In this document: positions 31,901-42,127 of the stretch, one piece after another
Position numbering within the stretch: position 1 is the stretch's first letter
Layout: each line of letters starts with the position of its first letter
Assembly: GCF_932526225.1 (NCBI RefSeq)
Contig: NC_064037.1
Span: 7,918,203 to 7,982,202 of the forward strand
DNA length: 64,000 nt
From: Nematostella vectensis
Taxonomy: Eukaryota; Cnidaria; Anthozoa; Actiniaria; Edwardsiidae
Direction of reading: 5' to 3'
Notes under the pieces: model-generated
What the model was told of the DNA's origin: nothing
The model's input: only the letters and a program-made list of their open reading frames with translations
Database searches by the model: none
Made by a program: the position numbers and the translations under genes

Positions 31901-34900
31901 TCACCTGTTCACTCAAGTTCGCCGGCCAAAATCTGTCGGCCTCCTTTAGCCTCAACAAATGTGACAAGCCTGTAACGCTCGGTATGCATGTCAAGGTGCC
32001 CGGGCTTAAGCTTGATTGGTCCAAGAAGCACAAGCCTGAAGCTGCTATCCCAATCCCTCAGTTTGCTTATAGTATTGGTATGGCCGAGGGGGGCGTGTTT
32101 GTCAGTCTAGGGGTCGCTTCTCAAAAGGGCAAGCTGGCATTAACGGTAAGGCCTTGGGTATAGTATCGATGTGGCAGATAAGAGTGCATGTCCGTACAAT
32201 GAGGGGTGCAGGGGGTGCGTTTACAACGGCGAAAAGTCCACTGCCGGTTCGTAATAGACGTGCTTTTTGTAGACAAAACTATAAAGCATAAACGAATTAG
32301 ATAAAAAAAAGTCATTCTAGATCACTCTGGTATGAAATAAATCGAGGGGAGACTGGATAATTTAGAAAAACTCGCATAGACGGCGAGGACCTATTCCAAA
32401 TACTATATGAAGGTGGATGCTGGAGAGGGGGTGCCGATTATGGGAGGGAAATGGGATCAGTGGAAAGGCAAGCATTGACGGTAAGGTCTTGTACGCATAT
32501 AATATTGATATGGCCGAGGAAAGGGCGAGGCCGACTCGGCTTCTATAGGTTTCGTTCTTTTTTTTATGCACCCAAAAATGAAATAAATTTGGTAAATAAG
32601 AGGTGCAGACAATAGCACTCATGTTTGTTTTTTTGGTCTTTTGGTCTTTTTTTTTTTGGTCCACAGATTCGAATGATGGTTGGTGTCAAAATTAGAATTT
32701 TGTGGAAAATGGTTAAAAAATTCCCGATTAATTTGAAACTGTTGCAGCTTAAGCTGCCAATAGCTGCCGACTGCGGTGAGTATGCTAAAAACCCATGTAG
32801 AATCAGGAATAAGAAAAAAACATCGTATTCTTGTTGTTGCGATTATTTGTGTTGCTGCTATTGTAATTATTGATGTTGCTGCTATTGTAATTATTGATGT
32901 TGTTGCTATTGTAATTATTGATGTTGCTGCTATTGTAATTGTTTATATTGCTATTGTAATTATTGATGTTGCTGCTATTGTAATTATTGATGTTGCTGCT
33001 ATTGTAATTATTGATGTTGTTGCTATTGTAATTATTGATGTTGCTGCTATTGTAATTATTGATGTTGTTGCTATTGTAATTATTGATGCTGCTGCTATTG
33101 TAATTATTGATGTTGTTGCTATTGTAATTATTGATGTTGTTGCTATTGTAATTATTGATGTTGCTGCTATTGTAATTATTGATGTTGCTGCTATTGTAAT
33201 TATTTATATTGCTATTGTAATTGTTGATGTTGCTGCTATTGTAATTATTGATGCTGCTGCTATTGTTATTGTTGATCTTGTTGCTATTGTAATTATTGAT
33301 GTTGTTGTTGCTATTGTAATTATTGATGTTGCTGCTATTGTAATTATTGATGTTGCTGCTATTGTAATTATTGATGTTGTTGCTATTGTAAGTATTGATG
33401 TTGCTGCTATTGTAAATATTGAGGTTGTTGCTATTGTAATTATTGATGCTGCTGCTATTGTAATTATTGATGTTGTTGCTATTGTAATTATTGATGTTGT
33501 TGCTATTGTAATTATTGATGTTGCTGCTATTGTAATTATTGATGTTGCTGCTATTGTAATTATTTATATTGCTATTGTAATTGTTGATGTTGCTGCTATT
33601 GTAATTATTGATGCTGCTGCTATTGTTATTGTTGATCTTGTTGCTATTGTAATTATTGATGTTGCTGCTATTGTAAATATTGAGGTTGTTGCTATTGTAA
33701 TTATTGATGTTGCTGCTATTGTAATTATTGATGTTGCTGCTATTGTAATTATTGATGTTGCTGCTATTGTAATTGTTGATGTTGTTGCTATTGTAATTAT
33801 TGATGCTGCTGCTATTCTAATTATTGATGTTGTTGCTATTGTAATTATTGATGTTGCTGCTATTGTAATTATTGATGTTGCTGCTATTGTAATTATTGAT
33901 GTTGTTGCTATTGTAAGTATTGATGTTGCTGCTATTGTAAATATTGAGGTTGTTGCTATTGTAATTATTGATGTTGCTGCTATTGTAATTATTGATGTTG
34001 CTATTGTAATTATTGATGTTGCTGCTATTGTAATTGTTGATGTTGTTGCTATTGTAATTATTGATGCTGCTGCTATTCTAATTATTTATATTGCTATTGT
34101 AATTGTTGATGTTGCTGCTATTGTAATTATTGATGTTGCTGCTATTGTAATTATTTATATTGCTATTGTAATTGTTGATGTTGCTGCTATTGTAATTATT
34201 GATGCTGCTGCTATTGTAATTATTGATGTTGCTGCTATTCTAATTATTGATGCTGCTGCTATTGTAATTATTGATGTTGTTGCTATTGTAATTATTGGTG
34301 TTGCTGCTATTGTAATAATTGGTGTTGCTGCTATTGTAATTATTGATGTTGTTGCTATTGTAATTATTGGTGTTGCTGCTATTGTAATAATTGGTGTTGC
34401 TGCTATTGTAATTATTGATGTTGCTGCTATTCTAATTATTGATGTTGCTGCTATTGTAATTATTGATGTTGCTGCTATTGTAATTATTGATGTTGTTGCT
34501 ATTGTAAGTATTGATGTTGCTGCTATTGTAAATATTGAGGTTGTTGCTATTGTAAGTATTGATGTTGCTGCTATTGTAAATATTGAGGTTGTTGCTATTG
34601 TAATTATTGATGTTGCTGCTATTGTAATTATTGATGTTGCTATTGTAATTATTGATGTTGCTGCTATTCTAATTGTTGATGTTGTTGCTATTGTAATTAT
34701 TGATGTTGTTGCTGCTATTGTAATTATTGATGTTGCTGCTATTGTAATTATTGATGTTGCTGCTATTGTAATTGTTGATGTTGTTGCTATTGTAATTATT
34801 GATGTTGCTATTCTAATTACTGTTGTTGTTGCTATTGTAATTATTGATGTTGCTGCTATTGTAAATATTGAGGTTGTTATTATTGTAATTTTTGATGTTG

Positions 34901-36075
34901 CTGCTACGTTATTAACAATATTGCTGCTATTGTTATTATTGATGTTGTTATGATATTGTAGTTAATAATGTAATTATTGATGTTGCTGCTATGTTATTAT
35001 TGTTTTTACTGATGTTGTTATGAATTTTTAGTTAATGATGCAATGATTGATAATGCTGCTATATGTTGTAATTATTTATGTTGCTTCTATGTGGTAATTA
35101 TTGATGTTGCTACTATTGTATTTGTCAATGTTGCTGCTATGTTATAATTGTTTATGTTGCTGCTATTGTAATTATTGATGTTTCTAATGTTGTAATTATT
35201 GATATTGCTGCTATTGTAATTATTGATGTTTCTGCTACTGTTATCATCTTTTTAGGGTTGGTGCTCCTAAAAAATGCTAATGACAATTATATTTATCTTA
35301 ATGATCAGATTAATGGTAAACCATTGGTATTATTGTATTCATATTAGACATCATTTGTCACATACCTTTTACAGGAAAGAGATTTGACAACACTTTTACA
35401 GCGACACTAACATCAGCACTGCCGACAATTTTGCCAACAACAGCGTTACCGACCTTGTCATCCGCCGAGCTACCAGCCGATCATGTGGCCGACAACGATA
35501 TAACTCGTGAGAACTCAACTAGCCACCGTGTAAGCACTATGTCACCAGAAGTACCAGGACGCATCTATGACGATACAAATAACGGAGATGAAATGATACG
35601 AGATAAAGACACAAGACCACGAGGTGATATTGATCACGGCCCACGTGGAGGGATCGACACAAGACCACAAGGAGATAACGATCAGAGCCCACGAGGAGAT
35701 ATCGACACAAGACCACGAGGAGATAACGATCACAGCTCACAAGGAGGTATCGACACAAGACCACAAGGAGATGACGATCAGAGCCCACGAGGAGGTATCG
35801 ACACAAGACCACAAGGAGATAACGATCAGAGCCCACGAGGAGGTACCGACACAAGACCACGAGGAGATAACGATCACAGCTCACAAGGAGGTATCGGCAC
35901 AAGACCACAAGGAGATAACGATCAGAGCCCACGAGGAGGTATCGACACAAGACCACGAGGAGATAACGATCACAGCTCACAAGGAGGTATCGGCACAAGA
36001 CCACGAGGAGATAACGATCACAGCTCACAAGGAGATATCGACACACGACGGCACATGACACAGCACGAGCAGTAG
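22802..36075 (+). CDS. Secreted protein with two six-cysteine domains and RGD-containing C-terminal repeat (family not recognised)
   Basis: Spliced model: exons 22802-22991, 28838-29193, 31366-31465, 31775-32145, 32667-32775, 35375-36075. Phases agree at every junction (1, 0, 1, 0, 1) and give about 608 residues. Order: signal peptide (about 1-23), acidic Leu/Glu-rich segment, six-Cys domain 1 (about 77-215), short linker, six-Cys domain 2 (about 235-375), Thr/Pro-rich stretch, then 16-residue repeats to the C-terminus. The two domains share C-x8/9-C-x5-C-x4-C-x17-C and a final Cys, and an intron at the same place. I do not recognise a named family. RGD in the tail could bind integrins, but this is inference. 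The introns are dominated by tandem arrays. Confidence 0.75.
22950..28745 (+). repeat. 50-bp minisatellite built from the exon 1/intron 1 junction, about 115 copies
   Basis: Every unit contains CCTGCCCTTTTATACGGAGA, then TCAACAGCACAACGGTGAGC, then ACTAGTAT. Exon 1 ends with the same sequence (CTGCCCTTTTATACGAAGAT, CAACAGCACAACG|GTGAGC), so each unit repeats the last exon bases together with the 5' splice site. Variants (CATCGG for CAACGG, GCGC for GCAC, TTTTTTACGA for TTTTATACGG) recur in blocks, showing higher-order duplication, for example 24000-24360 against 24600-24960. It fills nearly the whole 5.8-kb intron. Confidence 0.96.
28838..29193 (+). CDS. Exon 2: first part of six-Cys domain 1
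   Basis: Begins after TATTATAG and completes the split codon as Asp, then ENDTHHDTSSDVTKGRC. Five cysteines follow in C-x8-C-x5-C-x4-C-x17-C spacing (CTFTPSCCTVTC, then MCGPPVVHAVV). The domain body continues through IPSLELNKTYTY and ends GKLRFK at a phase-0 GTAACG donor. Predicted beta-rich, extracellular. Confidence 0.78.
29250..31358 (+). repeat. 29-bp minisatellite filling intron 2, about 70 copies, each with a CACGTG box
   Basis: The unit reads TTGACAAGGTGTCTCTTCAC followed by ACGTGATAA. It starts as degenerate copies after the exon 2 donor, becomes very regular, and ends in the polypyrimidine tract and acceptor of exon 3 (GACAAGGTTTCTCTCTGCAG, then GTGATGACC). Main variants: AATT/AGTT, TCTC/TTTC, TTCACA/TTTACA. 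No spacers. Confidence 0.96.
31366..31465 (+). CDS. Exon 3: end of six-Cys domain 1
   Basis: Follows a TCTCTCTGCAG acceptor that merges with the last unit of the 29-bp array. Phase 0 start; encodes VMTKTQGSVSGFTKYEF, TTMFTAITAMPSKTC, and ends with one base of a codon at GTGAGT. It supplies the sixth cysteine. Without the donor a stop follows within a few codons. Confidence 0.75.
31600..31655 (+). repeat. Degenerate copy of the exon 3 end inside intron 3
   Basis: GCAATTACCGTGATGACTTC followed by CAAGACGTGCGG resembles the end of exon 3 (GCGATTACCGCGATGCCTTC, CAAGACATGCTG). It lies in an ATG-rich microsatellite (31455-31735). Non-coding remnant of a local duplication. Confidence 0.6.
31775..32145 (+). 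CDS. Exon 4: first part of six-Cys domain 2
   Basis: Acceptor TTCTCCAG, phase 1 entry. After a Lys/Pro linker (KPGCTAPPKVPAKVT) comes the second domain: HCLGLTIPGGLC, RISADCLKITC and LNKCDKPVTLG, then VKVPGLKLDW. It ends GKLALT at a phase-0 GTAAGG donor, the same relative position as exon 2's end (GKLRFK). Confidence 0.78.
32125..32530 (+). repeat. Duplicate of the exon 4 3' end and its donor in intron 4
   Basis: At about 32460-32520 GGAAAGGCAAGCATTGACGG then TAAGGTCTTG matches the exon 4/intron 4 boundary at 32130-32160 (AAGGGCAAGCTGGCATTAAC, GGTAAGGCCTTG), and the following ATATTGATATGGCCGAGG resembles exon 4 sequence near 32070. A decoy 5' splice site GTAAGG is retained in the copy. Confidence 0.65.
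32190..32300 (-). repeat. Dispersed repeat, copy 1 (minus orientation)
   Basis: On the minus strand this reads TTTATGCTTTATAGTTTTGT, AGCACGTCTATTACGAACC and CAGTGGACTTTTCGCCG, matching the plus-strand copies at 61190 and 62625. Lies in intron 4. Confidence 0.6.
32667..32775 (+). CDS. Exon 5: end of six-Cys domain 2
   Basis: Acceptor GGTCCACAG after a T-rich tract. Encodes IRMMVGVKIRILWKMVKKF, then LPIAADC, providing the sixth cysteine, and ends with one base at GTGAGT. Equivalent to exon 3. Read-through of the donor meets a stop inside the 24-bp array. Confidence 0.72.
32830..34960 (+). repeat. 24-bp array (GTTGCTGCTATTGTAATTATTGAT type) filling intron 5
   Basis: About 85 units of TTGATGTTGCTGCTATTGTA plus ATTA. 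Length variants differ by 3 or 6 bases, so one forward frame stays open for 725 codons, reading Val/Ala/Ile with Asp every eighth residue. That frame begins at the donor GTG and is out of phase with exon 5, and continued reading from exon 5 meets a stop at once. I treat it as intronic repeat. Decayed copies continue to about 35240. Confidence 0.9.
35375..36075 (+). CDS. Exon 6: Thr/Pro stretch and 16-residue RGD-bearing repeats
   Basis: Acceptor TTTTACAG; completes Gly and continues KRFDNTFTATLTSALPTIL, then acidic polar sequence, then about eight 16-residue repeats (48-bp unit) such as TRPRGDNDHSSQGGID and TRPQGDNDQSPRGGID, ending HMTQHEQ and TAG at 36073-36075. I count six RGD tripeptides. 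The region is hydrophilic, highly charged and presumably disordered. All ORFs in other frames and on the other strand here are by-products of the 48-bp period. Confidence 0.75.
35590..36050 (+). repeat. 48-bp coding minisatellite in exon 6
   Basis: Units such as GACACAAGACCACGAGGAGA, then TAACGATCACAGCTCACAAG, alternate with a variant carrying CAGAGCCCACGAGG. About eight to nine copies; the period is a multiple of three and keeps the frame. Confidence 0.95.
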
Positions 36076-37969
36076 CGGATCTAGGGGGAGGGTTTAAGGG
36101 GTTTACCCCCCACCCCTTTGGGCTGCCAGAAAGCCATATGTAACTGAGCCACCACCCCCCCCCCCCCCTTTAGCGAAAAGCTAGATCCGCCCCTGACGAG
36201 GGCTCAGAGCATATACCAAGCAGATAGAGGCCGCCGATAGAGGAATTCCGTTAAAACCAAAAGGACGAATGTCTGATAAGTTTAACGGCGTGCCCCTGGA
36301 TTACTCGAGTAGTGAAGTCAATCCACTGTGGCAAGCTACACTGGAAAGCGTGTAGTCACCTGTAGTAAATCATCTCCAAACTACTGGTTGTGTCACCCTC
36401 AATGTGTTCTCTTGATCAGTTCATGCCACTGACGCTAGCAGCTTATAGCTGAGAGGATAAAATAAGCTACTGGTGTGTCGCCCCAAATATCTTGGGAAAG
36501 TCTTCTCTTAACATGCTAAAGCCAGTGACCATTATTAGTGAAGCTATTAGGTGAGAGGATAAGACATAGCCTGCTTTGCAAGCACACAGGGCCGGGGAAG
36601 ATGAGCGATATACTCCATGCGCCTGGAGAGAAGAATGAAGCCTCACCCTAGCATGGCGCCTCATCTCCGTATTTTCTCTTTTTACCCAACCCTTTGGGCT
36701 TGCTACGTAGGCTAGATAAGACAAAGTACTGGTTTGTCGCACCCAATATACTCTCTTGATCAGCTCATGCCATTGCATTGACAGCTATAATTGAAGCTTA
36801 TAGCTTAGAGGATGAGACAAGGATTCATAGGGTTTTTTGTATAAACTTACTCGAGACTTTATGGGTGTGGCACTTTTAAAGTAACTAAATATTTTCTACA
36901 AAATGGTCTTGAAATGTGATTTAAACAATCTTAATCATTTTATTCTTAATTTAATAAGTAATGCAACCTCATTCCCAGGGTTTTCCTGTTACTTGGGCAT
37001 TTCACCGTGACTCAAATAACAATAAAGGGAGTGACCTGGGAACGAGGTTGTAAGTACTTTCGGACATGAAATCACACGTCCAAGAACATGCCGAGGCTCA
37101 GATAACAGCAATATTGTTTTGTTTCTGTGATACATTCTAAAATGTAGAATCAAATTCATTGGGTTATCCTTTTTTTAAACTGTAATTTTAAAACATTTTC
37201 AGGCTTTAAAAGAACCCCAGCCTAATTATACTAGATATATTTAGGCACTGCCTAAAGCGGAGCACCACACTTATTGTTCTTATCCATAATGGTGAACAAT
37301 TGTATCTGTGATAGATAGACAGCTTACTTCAAAATTATTGCATAGCGCAATTTACATCGAGTAAATTGAACACAAAAATTTTAAATAAATAAACAGATAA
37401 TACGATTTATGGAAATAGTGCGCTTTACAAAATATGATCGTATGACATATAGATTCTCTAAATTCAAAACAGTCTTCAGGCCATTGGACACAATGTTTGT
37501 AGCTTCCATAGTACATATTGTACAGTATCACCCAACCCAGGTTTGAGAAATCGCTTGGATTTCAAAAATACCAAAATGTTAGGTTTGAACATTCCTTGTC
37601 ATTTCAAAACTATTAAACAAGCTTCTGATAATGATGGGTTTGTTCCTTTTTGATCACCAAGCATGTTTGCTGAATGATGTATTGTTTTCGAAAAATTTAT
37701 AAATATAATTTATAGGCTACTTTTAATTATTTTTCAATGGACCAAGATTTTACTAAAGGTTATGGGGTCGAAATTATTTTTCGAATGTAGGTGTATAAAC
37801 CGCAAAGAGATTTCTCAACGTGGAAAAGTTTATAATAGATTGAATGTTTTGTCGTAAAAATGAATTTCGATAGAAGTTATAGCTGTCAAACACTATTGAA
37901 CTCGATCAATCTTATTGGGTTTCGAAATAAGATATTAAAAGCTTAAAATCAAGGTACCTGAATCTTTGT
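36076..37969. other. Intergenic; foldback repeat at its start
   Basis: At 36073-36197 GTAGCGGATCTAGGGGGAGG faces AGCTAGATCCGCCCCTGAC with C-rich middle, a MITE-like foldback that overlaps the stop codon region of the preceding gene. The rest is AT-rich with no recognisable gene. Repeated AGCTTATAGCT...GAGAGGATAA phrases near 36440, 36540 and 36790 are diverged copies of a short tandem segment of about 100-250 bp. Confidence 0.5.
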
Positions 37970-38055
37970 TGTTGTAAGTGCGAGTCTCCTTTATTCATCT
38001 AACCTAAGCCCATGACCTCACAGGACATCTTACAAATATGGGCAATCATACAACA
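37970..38055 (-). repeat. 3' LTR of the Gypsy element
   Basis: 86 bp, TGTTG...CAACA ends, two differences from the other LTR, preceded by TTTGT. Confidence 0.93.
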
Positions 38056-38150
38056 CCTCCCTTCAAGTTTATACTAGGGTGGTTCAACAGTAAACTTAAT
38101 AACAAACAAATAGTAACAAACGTGTTCTTTCACTTTCTAATCTACCTTCT

Positions 38151-38545
38151 CTAATAATAAACCATGTCTGGCCGCTGGTTCAATCTTACCAGTCTGCCTG
38201 ACTTACGAACTGGTGTAACGCCTGGATTGGGGGATGTAGCAACTGGATAAGGGGCTTGGACTTGGTGTTTCTGCGAAGGAACTGGATCTCCGCAATTGGC
38301 GGCTGGTAGTGGGTCATTGGCCAAGCTCTTGGTAGCCTCGTCGGTCTTCTCTCCTAGGTGGATGAGATGGCGTCTGTTTCGGCGGACACTGGAGCCTGCA
38401 TCTGTGAGAACCTGGCAGGACCTAGGATTGCTTAGCCTCTCTTGTACTTCTCCAAATCTTCCTTGGTCTCTGACGTACACTTTATCTCCTTCCTCCAGGG
38501 CAGGGAGTGATATAACCCGGTGCCCAAGTTGTAGCTTCTTGTGTA
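38151..38545 (-). pseudogene. Frameshifted C-terminal end of the Gypsy polyprotein
   Basis: Continues the integrase C-terminal region in a different frame: YVRDQGRFGEVQERL, then RNRRHLIHLGEKTD, and RKSGRLVRLNQRPD before the stop at 38151. The main frame instead ends at 38432 with unrelated residues. The break lies at about 38535-38550 and is consistent with a one- or two-base indel. Confidence 0.8.
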
Positions 38546-41500
38546 GGCCTCCCTGTATGCCTCTTCTTTAGCTTTCATCTTTTCTTTGTCAATGTCTGTG
38601 GGTTGCATTGCTTCTGGAGGCGCTGGAAGTCTGGTCCTGAGCTTCCGGTTTATCAGAATTTCACTAGGTGTCAAGCCATTCCTTAGAGGAGCTGATCGGT
38701 AGGCAAGTAAGCCGAGGTGTAGGTCTGCATTCTTTTTCAGGATGTTCTTGGCTGTTTGGACCGCTCGCTCAACCTCACCGTTAGCCTGGGGGTAATTTGG
38801 CAAAGAGGTTGCGTGGTTGAAACCCCATTCTCTGGCAAAGGCACTGAACTCATGGCTTGCATATTGGGGACTGTTGTCAGACATGATGACTTGAGGGATG
38901 CCGTGTGTAGCAAAGAGTTCCTGTAGGACTTTGATAACTGCAGACGATGATATGCTTCGGAGCTCTTTCACTTCAAACCACCGGCTTGTATAGTCGACTA
39001 CAATTATGTAGGTCTTCCGGTCTAGCTCGAACAGGTCAGTGCCTAGACGAGTCCATGGTTTCTCAGGAAATGACAGTGCCATTAGGGGCTCTCTCGTCTC
39101 AGGACGCAGCTTGGCGCAGATATGGCACTTATTCACCATAGCTTCAATCTGTTTTGTTATGAGTGGCCACCACACTGAGTAGCTGGCACGACCTTGACAC
39201 TTTGTGACCCCCAGGTGGCCTTCATGAATCGCATCTAGCATCTGTAACTGAAGGGACATCGGAATGACTATTCGGTCATTAAACATCGGAAGCCCATTGG
39301 TAACCGTCATGTGTTGTTTTTTCTCCCAATACGGCGTGAGGAGTGGTTTTGATGGCATTATCAGTGGCCATCCGTCTTGACAATAGCTCTTTACTTGCTT
39401 GCATATTGCATCACTATCTTGAGCTGCCTTGATTTCTTCCAACCGCTGCTCTGTCGCGGGCATTGACTTTAAGACAGACCCACTTTGCTCCTCAACTTCA
39501 GCTACAAGCTTTAGATCCTCCAGTGTTAGCTTGCTTGTCGGGGCACGTGACAGGGCGTCCGCTCTGTTCTGGTGGACCCCCTGGACATACTTCACGTCTG
39601 GTGCATATCTTGCCATCCTCAATCGAAACCTGAGGATTCTTGGCGGGAGCTTTGTTAGATCGGTGCTTGCGAGTAAGGGTACTAGCGGGCGGTGATCTGT
39701 TTCTAGAGAGAATGTTGTCCCCAGGATGTAATCGGAGAACTTGTCACAACCCCATGTGGCTGCTAGTGCTTCCTTTTCGATTACGGCGTACCGCTTCTCT
39801 GCATCTGTGAGTGAACGGGAAGCGTAAGCTATAGGGCGGCGGTTGCCAAGGTCATCAATCTGCATAAGGACCGCTCCAAGGCCATCTTGACATGCGTCTG
39901 CGGCGACAATGCTTCTCTTTCCAGGGTCATAGTGTTCTAGGACTTCAGTAGATGTCAGCTTCTTCTTGATCTCTTGGAAAGCCCGTTCTTGTGGCTGATC
40001 CCAAAGCCATTGTTGCTCCTTTCTTAGCAGCTGGCGCAGGGGCTCGTTGATCTTGGCAAGGTCTGGAAGGAACTTGGCAAGTTGATTGACCATGCCGTTG
40101 AAGCGCTGTAGCTCTTTAACTGTGTTGGGCCTTGGGAAGTCTTGGATAGCTTTGTTCTTCTCCGGGTCAGTTTCAACCTCTTTCTCGGATATTATGTGTC
40201 CCAGATATTTAATCTTTTGCTTCGAAAATTCGCATTTGTCGTTCAACGTGATTCCTGCCTTGAGAGGACGCTCGAGGACTAGACGTACACGTTCGTCGTG
40301 AACCTCTTGCGTGGGTCCATGGATCAAGATATCGTCCATGTGACATACGATGCCTTCTAAACCTTCCAGTGTCATAGACATGGTACGTTGAAAGACTTCG
40401 GGTGCGGAGCTTATCCCGAATGGGAGTCGATTGAAGCAGAACCGACCATAGGGTGTCACAAAGGTGGCGAGGAGCTTACATTCGTCGTCGAGTGGAATCT
40501 GCCAGAAGCCAGAGTTGGCGTCAAGCTTCGAGAAGATCTGGCGGTCTTTCAGCTTTGGGAGATTTTCATCTACACTTGCCATTGGGTGGAACTCCCTCTT
40601 CACGGCCCTGTTAAGTGAGGTGAGGTCCACACAGATCCTGACGTCTTCATTCCTCTTGGGGGCATTGACAATCCCGGAGCACCAGTCAGTAGGGGTGGTT
40701 ACAGGTGATATGACCCCCTGGGCGACCATTCCCTCTAGCTTCTGTTTTACCTTGGGTAACAGTGGATGCGGTATACGACGTGGAGTGTACAGACAGACTG
40801 GTACTGCGTCTTCTTTCAGCGGTATCTTGTAGGGCTCTTTCATCATGCCAAGGCCCTTAAAGAGCTTGGGGAATTCTTCCCTAAAGTTCGGCAACTTTTC
40901 CATGTTATTTACTTTGGGTGCCGGAACGAGTAGTCGAAGTGCCTGGATAGCGGACTTGGACAAGAGGTTATTCCTCTGGTTACTCATGACGTAGACATTC
41001 TCGTGGTGCGCCTTATCGCCGGCTTGAAATGTTGCGTTCGTGATCTGCCCTTTCATGAGGTGAGACAGTTTTACTCCACCGGGACCTCGGAACTCAGTCT
41101 TGACTTCCTCGAGCTGCATGCCTTTGATCCAAGGTGTTTGGTCGCTGACAACTGTTACCTTGGACCCGCTGTCCAGCTTGAAGTCGCATGCATTCTCATC
41201 GACAAGTAATTCCACTGACCAGAAGTTCTCGCTAATAGAGTTTACTTCGCCCATCATGTAGAAGGTGTCCAAGTTGCTGTCATCATGGCCATCCACTTCA
41301 TGGACTTGTTTAGCTGATTGGCACACTGTTGCGAAATGACCAATCTTCTGGCAGTTGTGACACTGGATATTTTTGGCGGGGCAGTCTTTTCGAAGGCGAA
41401 CTGCCTGTCTTCCACACCAGCGGCAACGCGGGGTCTGCTGCTGGTTTTCTGGCGGTTGTGTGGATTTGCCGAAGGCTGAAGAGCCAGAACCTGTCTGTTG

Positions 41501-42127
41501 ATCACTGCCTTTGTTGCCTGGGCCTCTGGGAGCACCTCTTTTCTTTGCACGGTTGTTGCGACCTCTGTTGTGGTGGATATGTTCCGGTTCTGGTTTCCCA
41601 CTTATCACTTGCTTGTTAGATCTTGAAATCTCTGCAGCCCTTAAACTTACTACTACCCTAGCAAGGTCTGGAACAGGTCTCTCTCGCAGTAGCCGCTCCC
41701 TTCCGCTTTCATCTGAGGTGCCGATAACGATGCGGTCCCGGATCAAGGAGTCCTTCAGGGCCCCAAACTCACATGGCTCGGCCTGCTGTCGCAGACGGAC
41801 AATGAACTCATCGACGGTCTCGCCGGTTTTTTGAGCAACTGAGTCAAAAACGAACCGCTCATAACGGACATTCCTCTGGAGTATAAAATGCTTTCTAAGC
41901 TCTTGAATGATTTTGTCTGGGTCTTTCTTGTCCTCGGTGGAGAGGCCTGGTAAGGAGTTCATGATGTTCTTTAAATCCGACCCCATCACTGTACACAGCG
42001 TAGCAGCCACTATCTCTTTCCCTGTTTCTGTAGATAATTTTGATTTAAGGTCGGTCGCTATGATGTAGTAGTCCCACGAGTTCTCGAAGTCTTTTCAGTT
42101 TTCCACTACATCCCCCCTAGTACACAT
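38432..42127 (-). pseudogene. Gag-Pol of the Gypsy element (nonsense near the N-terminus)
   Basis: A long minus-strand frame (1192 codons, from 42010 to 38432). Visible in order: Gag capsid region; CCHC zinc knuckle CHNCQKIGHFATVC; protease active site KLDSGSKVTVV; RT with the catalytic box CHMDDILIHG; RNase H (AADACQDGLGAVL); integrase zinc finger (CHICAKL) and catalytic core with LGTDLFELD, MSDNSPQYAS and NGEVERAV, i.e. D, D and E. Upstream, the same frame is open to an ATG at 42127 but is interrupted by TGA at 42095-42097 after ten codons, where related Gag proteins continue. Near 38540 the frame shifts, leaving the C-terminus in another frame (next entry). Confidence 0.9.

Noticed and set aside
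32776-34953. 725-codon ORF as a real membrane protein
   Set aside because: It is a pure 24-bp array in an intron, out of phase with the flanking exons, with Asp every eighth residue, and lacks any non-repeat domain. Kept only as a finding to test.
35537-36061. Minus-strand ORF of 174 codons opposite the RGD repeats
   Set aside because: Arises from the 48-bp period; composition (RYLLV repeats) is the complement of the supported coding frame, which has splice and phase support.
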